Assembly: GCA_027920525.1 (NCBI GenBank)
Contig: CP115858.1
Span: forward strand, 2,418,001 to 2,482,000
From: Chryseobacterium daecheongense
Lineage (GTDB): Bacteria; Bacteroidota; Bacteroidia; Flavobacteriales; Weeksellaceae
Reading direction: 5' to 3'
DNA length: 64,000 nucleotides
Made by a program: the position numbers and the translations under genes. Positions 34,758 to 44,763 of the stretch are shown piece after piece. How positions within the stretch are numbered: the stretch's first letter is position 1; each line of letters starts with the position of its first letter. The notes beneath the pieces were generated by a model, which was not told where the DNA came from, did not search any database, and saw only the letters and a program-made list of their open reading frames with translations.

Positions 34758-37700
34758 TTATTCTTTGATAAACTTCTTCTGAGCTGTGCCCTGAACATCA
34801 TCGATATCGATAACATATACTCCATTTATCAATCCGCTTACATCAATCTTATTATTGAGGATAATTCCTCCGGAAACAAGCTGACCTGCTGCGTTGTATA
34901 GCTTATAATTAGCTTTCTTGCTAATATTTTTCACATACAATATACTGCTTACCGGATTAGGATAGATCAGAATTTCAGTCTGGTTAACAGGATTAGGTAC
35001 TGCCTGCTTAGAAATTCTTACGGTATAATCTTCAACTTCTCCGTTTGCAAAACTTATACAATTCACAGGAATCGCATCTTTCTGCATGGCAACTCTCATC
35101 ACAACATATTTAAAATCCGTCATGCTGATGAATGCATCCGCAGGTACACTGAACGTTCCTTTAACAGGGGTTGTTGAGTTAGGCGAAGACACAAGGATTC
35201 TTTCATTAGGATCAAATGTTCCACTTCTGTCGAAATCTATCCATACGGCAATACCTTCATTATTCGTTGTTCCTGTCCATGATTTAGCAATTGAAATCTC
35301 ATTACCCGTAGATCCCTGAATCAATTCAATAAACTTGGTAGGATCTCCGGTAAAGTCTGAATAATTCTGAGCATTTGAATCATTTGACATTTGCGGTTTA
35401 CCAGTAGGTTTTACCGTAACGTTTGAAATGTATTCACTCACTGAACTTCCAGACGACATCTGACAATAAATAACGGTAGGTGTTGTAAAGAAGTATGGCT
35501 GTGTATACGTACCAGGAGTACCGCTACAAATATTAGCAACCTGTAATTCGTATTTCGTCAGCTCTGTTAATCCCGTAAGAGTAAGTGTATTGGTAGCCAC
35601 CGGAACCGTTGTCCAACTCGGAATACCTACTTTTCTGTATCTTAAGATATAAGTAGCTCCCGGGAATGGATCCCAAACGACAACAGCTGTTGTAGGAGTC
35701 AGGTTAGTAATGGTTAAGCCCGGAGGTGGTAATTCACATGTCCTTTCCGTAGTAAATACTTTAGGATTTGAATATGGATTGATTGTAGTCTCACCCACAC
35801 ACTTGTTAGCCACCTGAACCTCATAAGTAGTGTAAGGGCTTAATCCTGTCAACTGATAAGAGTTCCCTGGTGTTACCGGTACAGTTACATCTACCCACGT
35901 GGTTGTTCCCACGACTCTGTATCTTAATACATACGTTGAACTTGGCGCAATTGGTGCCCATGTTACTAATGCAGAGTTTGTTGTTACGTTACTGATTGTT
36001 ACAGTAGGAGGCGTAGGATCACATCTGGTAGAGAACGTTTTAATCGCAGTAAATGTACCTGGTGTTGTACCACAGCTTGCAGCAACCTGCACCTCATAAG
36101 TAGTAGCAGGAGTTAAACCTGTTAACTGAATTGGAGGGTTACCAAGAAGAGTAGAAACGTTAATACTCGTCCACGCAGTAGATCCTAAAGGTCTGTACTG
36201 TAAAATATAGGTAAGCCCATTGGTTACACCAGTCCAGTTTACTATTGCTGAAGTATGGGTAATCGTATTAAACGCAAGATTTGTAGGTGTACCTGTTGCA
36301 CATGGTCTTATTCTCACTGCATAATCTTCCACTTCACCATTCACAGCTACCTGACACATTACAGGAGAACTGGAACGTTTTAGCACCACTCTCATTGTTG
36401 TTGTAAGAGGTCCGCTGTATGCAGTAGACGGAACATTGAACAATGCATTAACAGTACTTGTTGAATTGGAAGCTACTGCCATGATTTGTTCATTTGTCTC
36501 GAATACCCCATTTCGGTTAAAGTCGATCCAGGCACTTACAGCATCACTGTTGGTTGCTCCTGCCCATCCTTTAGTTACGGCGATTTTATTTCCCGTTGAG
36601 CCAAGCTCAAGGTTAATCAACGTAGCTGGTGTAGTATAACTGATATAGTTTGTCTGTAATGAGGTATTACTCATTGGAGCAATTCCCGGATTTACAGAAG
36701 TCACTGTTACATTAGCTATATAATCATTGGTTCCTGTTCCTGTCATGTTACAATAACTGATAGCAGTCGTTGTAAATGGAATTGAAGCAGAGAAGGCACC
36801 TAATGTACCACTACATTTTGTGGCAACCTGTACCTGATATCCGGTTAATTCGGTAAGACCAGTAATCGTGTAGCTATTTCCAGGTGCAAGTACAGGATCA
36901 ATTGTTGTCCATGCTCCTGTAGCCCCTAATCTCCATCTTAATACATAAGTAGCCCCCGTAGATGCTAACCAGGAAACATTAGCAGTAGTCGCAGTAATGT
37001 TGGACACTGTAATATTGCTTGGAGGAGCTGTCGTACATGGTTGAATGTCTACAAATTTAACTGCATAATCTTCTACTTCACCATTACTTGTTAAGTTCTG
37101 ACATGCATTATCAATTGTATTATAGTATACGATAACACGCATTTTGACAATGTTCGTTCCTGTATATGCATTAGCAGGAACCGTGAAAGTAGCAGTCACA
37201 GGAGTAGTACTGGAATATCCAAGATTCATTACTCTCTCCGTACCATTATCAAACACGCCGTCTCCGTTATAATCAATCCATACTGATGTAGCATAAGTAC
37301 TTGATAAGATCACTCTACCAATAGAAATATTATTTCCGGTAGAACCGCGAACAAATGTGATAAGTTTAGTAGGGTCAGTAGAATAATCTGTATACGTCGT
37401 TGCTCCAGAATTATTGATCATCATAATCGAATTCGTTGGAGTAACAGTTACATTATTTATATATCCGTCACCTACAGTCGCAGTACCGGAGTTACAGTAA
37501 CTAACGGCCAGTGTGGTGAAATTCACAGATGTAGACCAAGGTCCCTGATTTCCTCCACAGATGGTTGCCACCTGTACTTCATAAGCAGTGGTTGCATTTA
37601 AGTTAAGGATCGTATAGGTATTTCCAGGCGCCGGAACAGGATTAACGGTTGTCCAGGCTGCTGCTGCTGTAGCCTTATATCTTAATACATAAGTAGCACC

Positions 37701-40700
37701 TGTAGAGTTTAACCAGGAAACCGTCGCAGTAGATGCACTAACACCTGTTACAGAAATTGGTGAAGGTGCAGCGGTAGAACATGGTTGTAGGTCTACAATT
37801 TTAACTGCATAATCTTCTACTTCACCATTAGTAACATTGACACATGGATCATTGATATTTGATGAAGAAATGATGACTCTCATTCTAAGGGTAAGCGGAC
37901 CATTATACGATGTATTTGGAACCGTATATGTTGCCGTAATCGGAGTTGTAGTACTTGTTGTACTGTTGATTACCCTTTCATTGTTTTCAAAAATTCCGTT
38001 TCTGTTAAAATCGATCCATGCTCCGACAGCCAGAGACGGAGGGAATGTACTCGGTGTGATCCATGATTTGCTCACAGAAATTGCATTATTTGCAGATCCA
38101 CGTACTAACGTAATCAATTTAGTTGGATCAACGGAATAATCAGTATAAGAGTTTGCTCCGGAATCATTATTCATAATATATGAATTGGTCGGAGTCATCT
38201 TAACATTTGAAATATATCCGTTAGTACTGTTACCTGTTACTGTACAGTAGTTAACCGCCGGAGTACTGAACTGAACAGGAGCTGTAAACGTTCCAGTAGT
38301 CCCGGAACAAATATATGCCACACGAACTTCGTACTGTGAAGATTCTGTTAAACCTGTAATCGTATAAGCACTGGTTGTTAATGGAACAGGTATCCATGCG
38401 GTTGCGCCAACAGCTCTGTATTCAAGTATATAGGTTGCTCCTACAGCAGGGTCCCACATTACGTAAGCTGATGTAGCCGTAATATTTGTTACGCTTAAAT
38501 TCAATGGAGCATTACTTGTACAAGGTATAGGCTGAATTAATTTCACAGCATAATCTTCTACTTCTCCATAAGTAAAGTTCTGACACATCACAGAAGGAGA
38601 GCTAAAGCTTAGAGCCACTCTCATTCTTGTTGTAGAAGGTCCATTATATGCATTGGCAGGAACTGGGAATGTAGCTGTAACCGGTGTAGTTGTACTTGCC
38701 GGAGAAGTCATTACCTGTTCATTTGTTTCAAAAATTCCGTTTCGGTTAAAGTCAATCCATACATTCACAGCTTCACTATATGTACTACCCGTCCACCCTT
38801 TCGAAACAGAAATTGTATTGTTAGCAGACCCGATCACAAGATTTATCAAAGCACTTGGTGTCGTCGTGTAATCAGTATAGGTAGTTCCTAAAGAAGTATT
38901 ACTCATTACGGCAGCCCCCGTAGGTGTTACTGTAACATTAGCAATATACTCATCATTAGAATTGCTTGACTGCATCTGACAGTAGTTTAGTCCCGGTGTT
39001 GTAAAGTTAACAGAGGCAGAGAAAGTACCCTGCGTTCCTGAACATACATTAGCAACCTGAACTTCGTATTGAATTCCATCCGTAAGACCTGTTAATACTG
39101 TAGTATTGGTCGTTGCATTTACTGTAATCCATGTTGTGCTTCCAACAGGACGATACTGAACAACGTAAGTTGCTCCGGCAGAAGCTGCCCAGGAAACAGT
39201 AGCCTGAGTCTGAGTAACTGCAGAAACTGTAATACCAGTCGGCGCAGCTCCAGTACATGCAGCTAAACTCGCTACTGTAGCACTGCCAATGGCATAAAAT
39301 ACATTTCCGATCGCACTTACTCTGATTTTCACGGTAGACCCTAATGTTAAAGCTCCAAAAGTTAAGCTTTCACTTCCATCATTAGGAGTAGATGGCGCCA
39401 AAACATTCCAGGTAACTCCATTGTCCGTAGTGTAATCTATTTTAACATTAGCAACACTATAAGGAGCAGCTGTGGTATTTACCACATCCCAGGTTACAGT
39501 GCTTGGTCCGTTATTATAAGCTGTTGCTGTTGTAACCTTAAAAGGTCCTGCACTACCTACGATAATTGTTTGTTCAGCAAACTGTGTCTGCTGTTGATTC
39601 GCAATGGGACTATTATCTCTTACTGTTACAGAGAATTTGGTTGTTCTCGCAACATTAGAAACAGATTCCCATCCATTATTCGAATTGTTAAGAACTCCGG
39701 CAAGCACAGAAGATAATTTAGGAAAATATCTTGTTGGACTTGTCGTTGGCAATACAGATCTAAAGGTTGCACCTGAAGTTGTTGTTCCTAAATTATTCTT
39801 GTTAATAGTAACGCTTGCATTATCCACTTCTTCCCAGGTATAGGTCATTGGATCATTTTCCGCATCGGTGGCAGAAGCTGTTAATACGAATGCTGTTCCT
39901 TTAGGAATATTATAAGTTGGTAATGCAGAAATCACAGGAGGATTGTTGGCAACTGTAGTTTCAACATCACAGGTTTTAGAAATTAGGTTAGCCTGTACCT
40001 GCTTGATACTGGCGATATGAAAATAATCATCTGAGTGAGGCTGAACATCGGTATTAGCTCCGGTAATTCCTGCATACCCCATAATTGTGGATCCAGAACC
40101 GGGTTCCATATTCACCCCTGTTCCTTCAAGACCGTGAGAAAATGTATGGTTTGCTCCTAACTGATGACCCATTTCATGGGCAACATAATCAATATCAAAA
40201 TTATCTCCTTGTGGAATCCCATCTGCTGGCGATGTATATCCAGATCCTTTTCCTTTCGGAACTCCTGTAGTTGGATCTACGCAAACGCATCCGATACATC
40301 CTGCATTACCTCCACCTCCGGAAGCACCAAATAAATGCCCTATATCGTAATTGGCATTACCTACATTAGCCGTTAAAGTATTTTGCAATTCTAGATTCCA
40401 TGCACCTCCAGCTCCTGCAGCAGCCGGAGAATAGGGGTCGGTTGCCGGGTTGGTATAAATTACACCCGGAAAGTTCTGTAAATTTAAGTGTAATGCAAAA
40501 TCTTTTTCAAATACACCATTTACCCGGGTAAGCGTTGCATTAATAGCCGCCATCGCCCCAGGAACTGTTCCTCCATGAAACTGGGTATACTCTCCTGTTA
40601 CAGACATTACCAATCTCATCGTTCTGTACTTCTTATCTGAAGACTTCGCAAAATTAGTGGTCTGATTGCTAAATGCAGATCCCTTCTGATAAAGTTTATT

Positions 40701-41213
40701 GATCTCTTCCTTATCCAAAAGACTTTCATTCATGGAGCATAGAAAACCTTCTTTGCTCTTATCAGTTTTCGGATGCACACCGTAAACTGTCTTTTCTCTA
40801 TTTAGAGGTTCTACAAATTCAGCGATCCCGTTTTTGATGATCATAGACTGAAAATCATTCGGCGCTAAACTGAACCTCAGATACTTACCCGGATCATCGA
40901 TTCCGACTCCGACATAAGATCCAAGTTGATACTCGTCTGCCAGTTCTTTTACAACAACCGGAAAGCTGTAAACGGCAAACCTTTCAATTTTCCCATCCAT
41001 GGTTGGCAATGAAATTGTTACAGGTCGGGCATTCTTGCCCGTCTCCTGTGCATTGGCCAGTTGGGATTTTAATAAGGGAATGTCTAGAGAGTAATAGTTC
41101 TTAATTTCAGAACTTCCTCTGATTTTATCTCCTCTGAAAGATGTCGGGCTCCATTGTGCACTGGTGACCACAAACAGACAGAGAAGAAAGAAAGAAGTAA
41201 AAATTTTCTTCAT
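34758..41213 (-). CDS. Giant secreted reprolysin-like zinc protease with FN3/GEVED repeats and T9SS domain
   Basis: The protein has 2151 residues. A signal peptide (about 1-19, ending VTSA) and a propeptide come first. The zinc site HEMGHQLGANHTF lies near 345, with the EPGSGSTIMGYAG Met-turn. A cadherin-like domain (IPKGTAFVLTASATDAEND) and a beta sandwich follow to about 650. The rest is modular: four FN3-GEVED pairs, three FN3 in a row, then a fifth GEVED, each GEVED ending in NGEVEDYAV or a close variant. The last 75 residues (IYPNPVSSILY to FIKE) are a T9SS sorting domain. It is probably a cell-surface or secreted protease; the repeats likely extend the enzyme or bind polymers. Related to the two genes upstream. 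Confidence 0.93.
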   Translation of the reverse strand: MKKIFTSFFLLCLFVVTSAQWSPTSFRGDKIRGSSEIKNYYSLDIPLLKSQLANAQETGKNARPVTISLPTMDGKIERFAVYSFPVVVKELADEYQLGSYVGVGIDDPGKYLRFSLAPNDFQSMIIKNGIAEFVEPLNREKTVYGVHPKTDKSKEGFLCSMNESLLDKEEINKLYQKGSAFSNQTTNFAKSSDKKYRTMRLVMSVTGEYTQFHGGTVPGAMAAINATLTRVNGVFEKDFALHLNLQNFPGVIYTNPATDPYSPAAAGAGGAWNLELQNTLTANVGNANYDIGHLFGASGGGGNAGCIGCVCVDPTTGVPKGKGSGYTSPADGIPQGDNFDIDYVAHEMGHQLGANHTFSHGLEGTGVNMEPGSGSTIMGYAGITGANTDVQPHSDDYFHIASIKQVQANLISKTCDVETTVANNPPVISALPTYNIPKGTAFVLTASATDAENDPMTYTWEEVDNASVTINKNNLGTTTSGATFRSVLPTTSPTRYFPKLSSVLAGVLNNSNNGWESVSNVARTTKFSVTVRDNSPIANQQQTQFAEQTIIVGSAGPFKVTTATAYNNGPSTVTWDVVNTTAAPYSVANVKIDYTTDNGVTWNVLAPSTPNDGSESLTFGALTLGSTVKIRVSAIGNVFYAIGSATVASLAACTGAAPTGITVSAVTQTQATVSWAASAGATYVVQYRPVGSTTWITVNATTNTTVLTGLTDGIQYEVQVANVCSGTQGTFSASVNFTTPGLNYCQMQSSNSNDEYIANVTVTPTGAAVMSNTSLGTTYTDYTTTPSALINLVIGSANNTISVSKGWTGSTYSEAVNVWIDFNRNGIFETNEQVMTSPASTTTPVTATFPVPANAYNGPSTTRMRVALSFSSPSVMCQNFTYGEVEDYAVKLIQPIPCTSNAPLNLSVTNITATSAYVMWDPAVGATYILEYRAVGATAWIPVPLTTSAYTITGLTESSQYEVRVAYICSGTTGTFTAPVQFSTPAVNYCTVTGNSTNGYISNVKMTPTNSYIMNNDSGANSYTDYSVDPTKLITLVRGSANNAISVSKSWITPSTFPPSLAVGAWIDFNRNGIFENNERVINSTTSTTTPITATYTVPNTSYNGPLTLRMRVIISSSNINDPCVNVTNGEVEDYAVKIVDLQPCSTAAPSPISVTGVSASTATVSWLNSTGATYVLRYKATAAAAWTTVNPVPAPGNTYTILNLNATTAYEVQVATICGGNQGPWSTSVNFTTLAVSYCNSGTATVGDGYINNVTVTPTNSIMMINNSGATTYTDYSTDPTKLITFVRGSTGNNISIGRVILSSTYATSVWIDYNGDGVFDNGTERVMNLGYSSTTPVTATFTVPANAYTGTNIVKMRVIVYYNTIDNACQNLTSNGEVEDYAVKFVDIQPCTTAPPSNITVSNITATTANVSWLASTGATYVLRWRLGATGAWTTIDPVLAPGNSYTITGLTELTGYQVQVATKCSGTLGAFSASIPFTTTAISYCNMTGTGTNDYIANVTVTSVNPGIAPMSNTSLQTNYISYTTPATLINLELGSTGNKIAVTKGWAGATNSDAVSAWIDFNRNGVFETNEQIMAVASNSTSTVNALFNVPSTAYSGPLTTTMRVVLKRSSSPVMCQVAVNGEVEDYAVRIRPCATGTPTNLAFNTITHTSAIVNWTGVTNGLTYILQYRPLGSTAWTSINVSTLLGNPPIQLTGLTPATTYEVQVAASCGTTPGTFTAIKTFSTRCDPTPPTVTISNVTTNSALVTWAPIAPSSTYVLRYRVVGTTTWVDVTVPVTPGNSYQLTGLSPYTTYEVQVANKCVGETTINPYSNPKVFTTERTCELPPPGLTITNLTPTTAVVVWDPFPGATYILRYRKVGIPSWTTVPVATNTLTLTGLTELTKYELQVANICSGTPGTYTQPYFFTTPTVIYCQMSSGSSVSEYISNVTVKPTGKPQMSNDSNAQNYSDFTGDPTKFIELIQGSTGNEISIAKSWTGTTNNEGIAVWIDFDRSGTFDPNERILVSSPNSTTPVKGTFSVPADAFISMTDFKYVVMRVAMQKDAIPVNCISFANGEVEDYTVRISKQAVPNPVNQTEILIYPNPVSSILYVKNISKKANYKLYNAAGQLVSGGIILNNKIDVSGLINGVYVIDIDDVQGTAQKKFIKE

Positions 41214-41242
41214 AAGCTTCTCAATATATTATATTAATTACA

Positions 41243-41250
41243 CAAATCTA
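41243..41250 (-). promoter_or_regulatory. Putative -7 box of the giant protease gene
   Basis: On the minus strand the sequence is TAGATTTG, a match to TAnnTTTG, 30 bases before the start codon. Confidence 0.4.
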
Positions 41251-41332
41251 ATCATTTTTCATTATTAATTTGTGGCTACAATCATTTTTTTTATACAAAT
41301 TTCACAATAATATATTTTATAAGTTCAAAATA

Positions 41333-41365
41333 AAAAAATCCCCAGGATTACCTGAGGATTTTTTA
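41333..41365 (-). terminator. Terminator of the 1006-residue protease gene
   Basis: A stem with the arms AAAAAATCC and GGATTTTTT and inner pairing CAGG/CCTG lies 18 bases past the stop codon at 41383, with a T-run on the minus strand. Confidence 0.6.
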
Positions 41366-41382
41366 TTGATAAAAATAATATC

Positions 41383-44300
41383 TTACTTTTTAATGAATTT
41401 GGAAGTAAATACATCTTTTCCTTTGTCATCAATTGTAATTACATAGCCACCTTTGATCAAAGCAGAAACATTAATTTTTCCACCATTGATATTCCCGCTG
41501 TCTACCAACTGACCCGCAGCACTATAAATTTTATATGCAGCTTTATCAGAAACTTTAGTAATGTTTAATACATCACTTGCCGGATTAGGATATATCTGGA
41601 TACCATCATTTTTAATAGCAGTATCAGAAGTTCCTAAATTAGAAGCAATGATCACATTATAATCCTCAACTTCTCCGTTCGGGAAACCTCCACATGCAAA
41701 AGAATCTGGAATAGTAGCGCCTATACCTGCAGGATTTATCAGAACAGTAACAACTCTCATTCTTAAAGGAGTATTAGTCATAGCACTTGCAGGCACCGTA
41801 AAGTTTCCTGTCTTAACTGTAGCTCCAACCGGTAATGCTACCACAGGCATATTTAAAACTCTTTCATTAGCTTCAAAAACCCCATTCTTATTATAATCAA
41901 TCCATGCAGCCATACCATTAACTGAAGCACCACTGATTGTTGTAGTAACGGAAACACTTATTGAATTCGTACTATTAGGCAACAAAGTAGGTTGTAATGC
42001 AGCATTAGTGGTAAAGTTTGAGTATGAACTTCCTACAGTAGTATTATTTACTGTTCCCAACGTTACATTGGAAATATAATTAACTTGTCCACTTGTACTT
42101 GATGAAGTACAGTAAGTTACAGCTGAAGTGGTAAAGTTTGTCGAAGCTGAATATGCACCTGGAGTTCCAGAACAAACTGCAGATATCTGCACTTCGTAAG
42201 CTGTTCCATCTGTTAATCCTGTTAATGTTACTATTGGAGAAGTAGAAGTTGTTTGTTGCCAAACAGCCTGCCCTACTTTTCTATAACGGATATTATATGT
42301 TGCATTAGCTACCGGAGTCCAGCTGATCGTTGCTCCGTTAATTGTAATATTACTTGTAGTAATTCCGGTAGGAGCCGTACCATCACAAGGAGCAAAAGCT
42401 TCAACAGTAATAGGCTTCACAGCATAGAAAATATTTCCGATAGCAGAAATTCTCAATTTAATCACCTGCCCGTTCAATGAAGTCGGGAACGTATAAGATT
42501 CTGATCCGTCATTAGGTGTTGAGGCAGAAAGCACAGTCCATGTTGTCCCGTTATTTGTTGTATAATCAATTTTAACGTTTGCTACACTGTAAGGAGCTGC
42601 TGTAGTACCTGCAACATCCCACTCTATTGGTGTAGGAGTATTGACGTTGGCATATTGTGTATTAACCTTAAATGGACCATTGTTTCCAACAACAACTGTT
42701 TGAATATTATAATCTGATTGTTGTTGAGCAGGATTAGCATTATTATCTCTTACAGTTACTGCAAAATTAGTAGTTCTGGCAACTTGTGAAACTGATTCCC
42801 AGGTATTATTGCTATTATCTAAATATCCATTTAATACAGATTCTAATTTAGGAAAATAACGGGTTGGGCTTGTCGTTGGATTCACAGATCTGAAAGTGGC
42901 ACCACTACTTGTTGTCCCAAGGTTATCTTTATCTATCTCAACGGAGGCATTATCAATTTCTTCCCATGCATACGTCATAGGATCATTTTCTGCATCCGTA
43001 GCAGAAGCCGTTAATACAAATGCAGTTCCTTTAGGGATATTATAATCCGGCATATCTGCAATCACAGGAGGATTATTGGTAATTGTAGTTTCTACATCAC
43101 AAGTTTTATCAATCAGGTTTTCATTAATCTGGTCAATACTTACAATATGGAAATATGGATCAGAATGCGGCTGAACATCAGTAGTAGCTCCGGTGATACC
43201 AGCATATCCCATAATGGTAGACCCTGACCCTGGCTCCATATTTGTTCCTGCACTCTCTAAAGAATGAGCAAAGGTATGAGTTGCCCCTAATTGATGTCCC
43301 ATTTCGTGAGCAACAAAATCTATATCAAACGTATCCCCTGATGGCGGAGCTGCTGCACTAGGATTTACACTCCCTGTTAAAGGAGAAGTAATACCAGACC
43401 CCTTCCCATAACCCGCTACAGGATCATAAGTAGTCCCTACAGGGTTAAGGCAAACGCAACCAATACAACCAGCATTTCCTCCTCCTCCGGAAGCACCAAA
43501 TAAATGTCCTATATCATAATTAGCCTGTCCAACATTAGTTGCCAGTATATCTCTAAGAGACGTATTCCATGAAGATGGAGGTTGATTGGCATTTGTAACA
43601 GTAGCATATGGATCCGACGTAGGATCGGCATAAATAAGCGCCGGATAATTTAATACATTTAAATGCAAAGCAAAATCTTTTTCAAAAACAAAGTTTACTC
43701 TTGTTATCGTAGCATTAATTTGCGCAAGAGCCTGAGGTACTCCTCCAAAATACTGGGTATACTCTCCTGTAACAGACATTGCTAATCTTAGTGTTCTATA
43801 CTTCTTATCATAACTTTTATTAGTAAAGCCTAACTGACTTGATGCAGATTTGCCTTTTTTAAGCAATTCATCGATTTGCTTTACGGAAGATGGAGCTTCT
43901 GCTGTACTACATACAAATGCTTTATCTCCTGTTTTTGCTGTTTTAGGATGCACATAGTATAATCCTGTTGATTTGTCTACAGGTTCTACAAATTCATAAC
44001 TCCCATTATTGAATAACATCGATTGGAAATCATTTGGAGCAACAGAAAATCGGATACTTTGTAAAGGATCATCAACTGCTGTTCCTACATATGAGCCTAA
44101 TTCATATTGATCAGCAAGCTCTTTCACCACAACAGGAAAACTATAAACATTAAAGTTTTTAATCTTACCATCCAGTGTCGGAATAGAAACAACAACCGGT
44201 TTAGCATTACGCCCAGCTTCCTGCGCGTTTTTCAATTGAGATCTTAATTGGTTCAAATCCAATTTGAAATAAGATGCAACAGCCACAGCCTTTACATCAC

Positions 44301-44403
44301 CACCTCTTTTTTTGTTATCTAGTTTAGCAGCAGCTGGCGTCCATTGTGCAACGGCAGAACCACCGACTAAACTACAAAACAAAATAGTAAGTAATTTCTT
44401 CAT
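41383..44403 (-). CDS. Secreted reprolysin-like zinc protease with FN3, GEVED and T9SS domains
   Basis: The protein has 1006 residues and is a paralogue of its neighbours. The signal peptide ends near SAVAQ. After the propeptide comes the zinc motif HEMGHQLGATHTF near 365, with a longer loop before it (about 20 extra residues around GSVNPSAAAPPSG) than in the other two. Then follow the IPKGTAFVLTASATDAEND domain, one FN3 module (from about 675), one GEVED module ending NGEVEDYNVII, and a T9SS sorting domain (IYPNPASDVLN to FIKK). It probably degrades extracellular protein; the cognate substrate is unknown. Confidence 0.93.
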   Translation of the reverse strand: MKKLLTILFCSLVGGSAVAQWTPAAAKLDNKKRGGDVKAVAVASYFKLDLNQLRSQLKNAQEAGRNAKPVVVSIPTLDGKIKNFNVYSFPVVVKELADQYELGSYVGTAVDDPLQSIRFSVAPNDFQSMLFNNGSYEFVEPVDKSTGLYYVHPKTAKTGDKAFVCSTAEAPSSVKQIDELLKKGKSASSQLGFTNKSYDKKYRTLRLAMSVTGEYTQYFGGVPQALAQINATITRVNFVFEKDFALHLNVLNYPALIYADPTSDPYATVTNANQPPSSWNTSLRDILATNVGQANYDIGHLFGASGGGGNAGCIGCVCLNPVGTTYDPVAGYGKGSGITSPLTGSVNPSAAAPPSGDTFDIDFVAHEMGHQLGATHTFAHSLESAGTNMEPGSGSTIMGYAGITGATTDVQPHSDPYFHIVSIDQINENLIDKTCDVETTITNNPPVIADMPDYNIPKGTAFVLTASATDAENDPMTYAWEEIDNASVEIDKDNLGTTSSGATFRSVNPTTSPTRYFPKLESVLNGYLDNSNNTWESVSQVARTTNFAVTVRDNNANPAQQQSDYNIQTVVVGNNGPFKVNTQYANVNTPTPIEWDVAGTTAAPYSVANVKIDYTTNNGTTWTVLSASTPNDGSESYTFPTSLNGQVIKLRISAIGNIFYAVKPITVEAFAPCDGTAPTGITTSNITINGATISWTPVANATYNIRYRKVGQAVWQQTTSTSPIVTLTGLTDGTAYEVQISAVCSGTPGAYSASTNFTTSAVTYCTSSSTSGQVNYISNVTLGTVNNTTVGSSYSNFTTNAALQPTLLPNSTNSISVSVTTTISGASVNGMAAWIDYNKNGVFEANERVLNMPVVALPVGATVKTGNFTVPASAMTNTPLRMRVVTVLINPAGIGATIPDSFACGGFPNGEVEDYNVIIASNLGTSDTAIKNDGIQIYPNPASDVLNITKVSDKAAYKIYSAAGQLVDSGNINGGKINVSALIKGGYVITIDDKGKDVFTSKFIKK

Positions 44404-44433
44404 AAATTAATATATTTTTAAATTCACATTTAA

Positions 44434-44441
44434 CAAAAATA
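44434..44441 (-). promoter_or_regulatory. Putative -7 box of the 1006-residue protease gene
   Basis: TATTTTTG on the minus strand matches TAnnTTTG, 31 bases before the start. The same sequence at the same distance precedes the 972-residue protease. Confidence 0.45.
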
Positions 44442-44654
44442 TAAAATATAGAAGAGATATTTTACATAAAACACAATAAATATACAGATAAACTCAATAC
44501 AACTAAAAGACTAACTAATTAGTTAAAAAATAACACATTTTTTTAAGATAAAAAATCATATTAAAAAAAAAACAAAACACATCACTTTAACAACAATTAA
44601 CACAAAAAACTTTTATATCACCAGGTAATCATAAAAAACCAACATCCATACAAA

Positions 44655-44682
44655 AACCCCTATACTGTAAAATATAGGGGTT
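44655..44682 (-). terminator. Terminator of the 972-residue protease gene
   Basis: AACCCCTATA (44655-44664) and TATAGGGGTT (44673-44682) form a perfect 10-base stem. It lies about 80 bases past the stop codon. Confidence 0.65.
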
Positions 44683-44763
44683 AAATATTTTAATATAAAA
44701 TTAATTAAACAAATTCAGTGATTATTATTAATAATATTCAAAATAAAAATCACCTTTCATTAT

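Larger units (their letters stand above)
44404..44763. other. Intergenic region between two protease genes
   Basis: These 360 bases are highly AT-rich with long A-runs. They hold the promoter of the 1006-residue protease at the left, the terminator of the 972-residue protease at the right, and a perfect 12-base palindrome AACTAATTAGTT at 44513-44524 of unknown role. No gene is visible. Confidence 0.5.

Noticed and set aside
39604..39843. Plus-strand ORFs opposite the giant protease (also 34758-41213 generally, and 46136-46501)
   Set aside because: They arise from the repeated low-complexity codon pattern of the protease genes; no start context or family match.
34758..41213. CRISPR array or non-coding repeat
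   Set aside because: The repeats are protein modules (FN3 and GEVED) in one open frame with diverged DNA, not short identical repeats with unique spacers.
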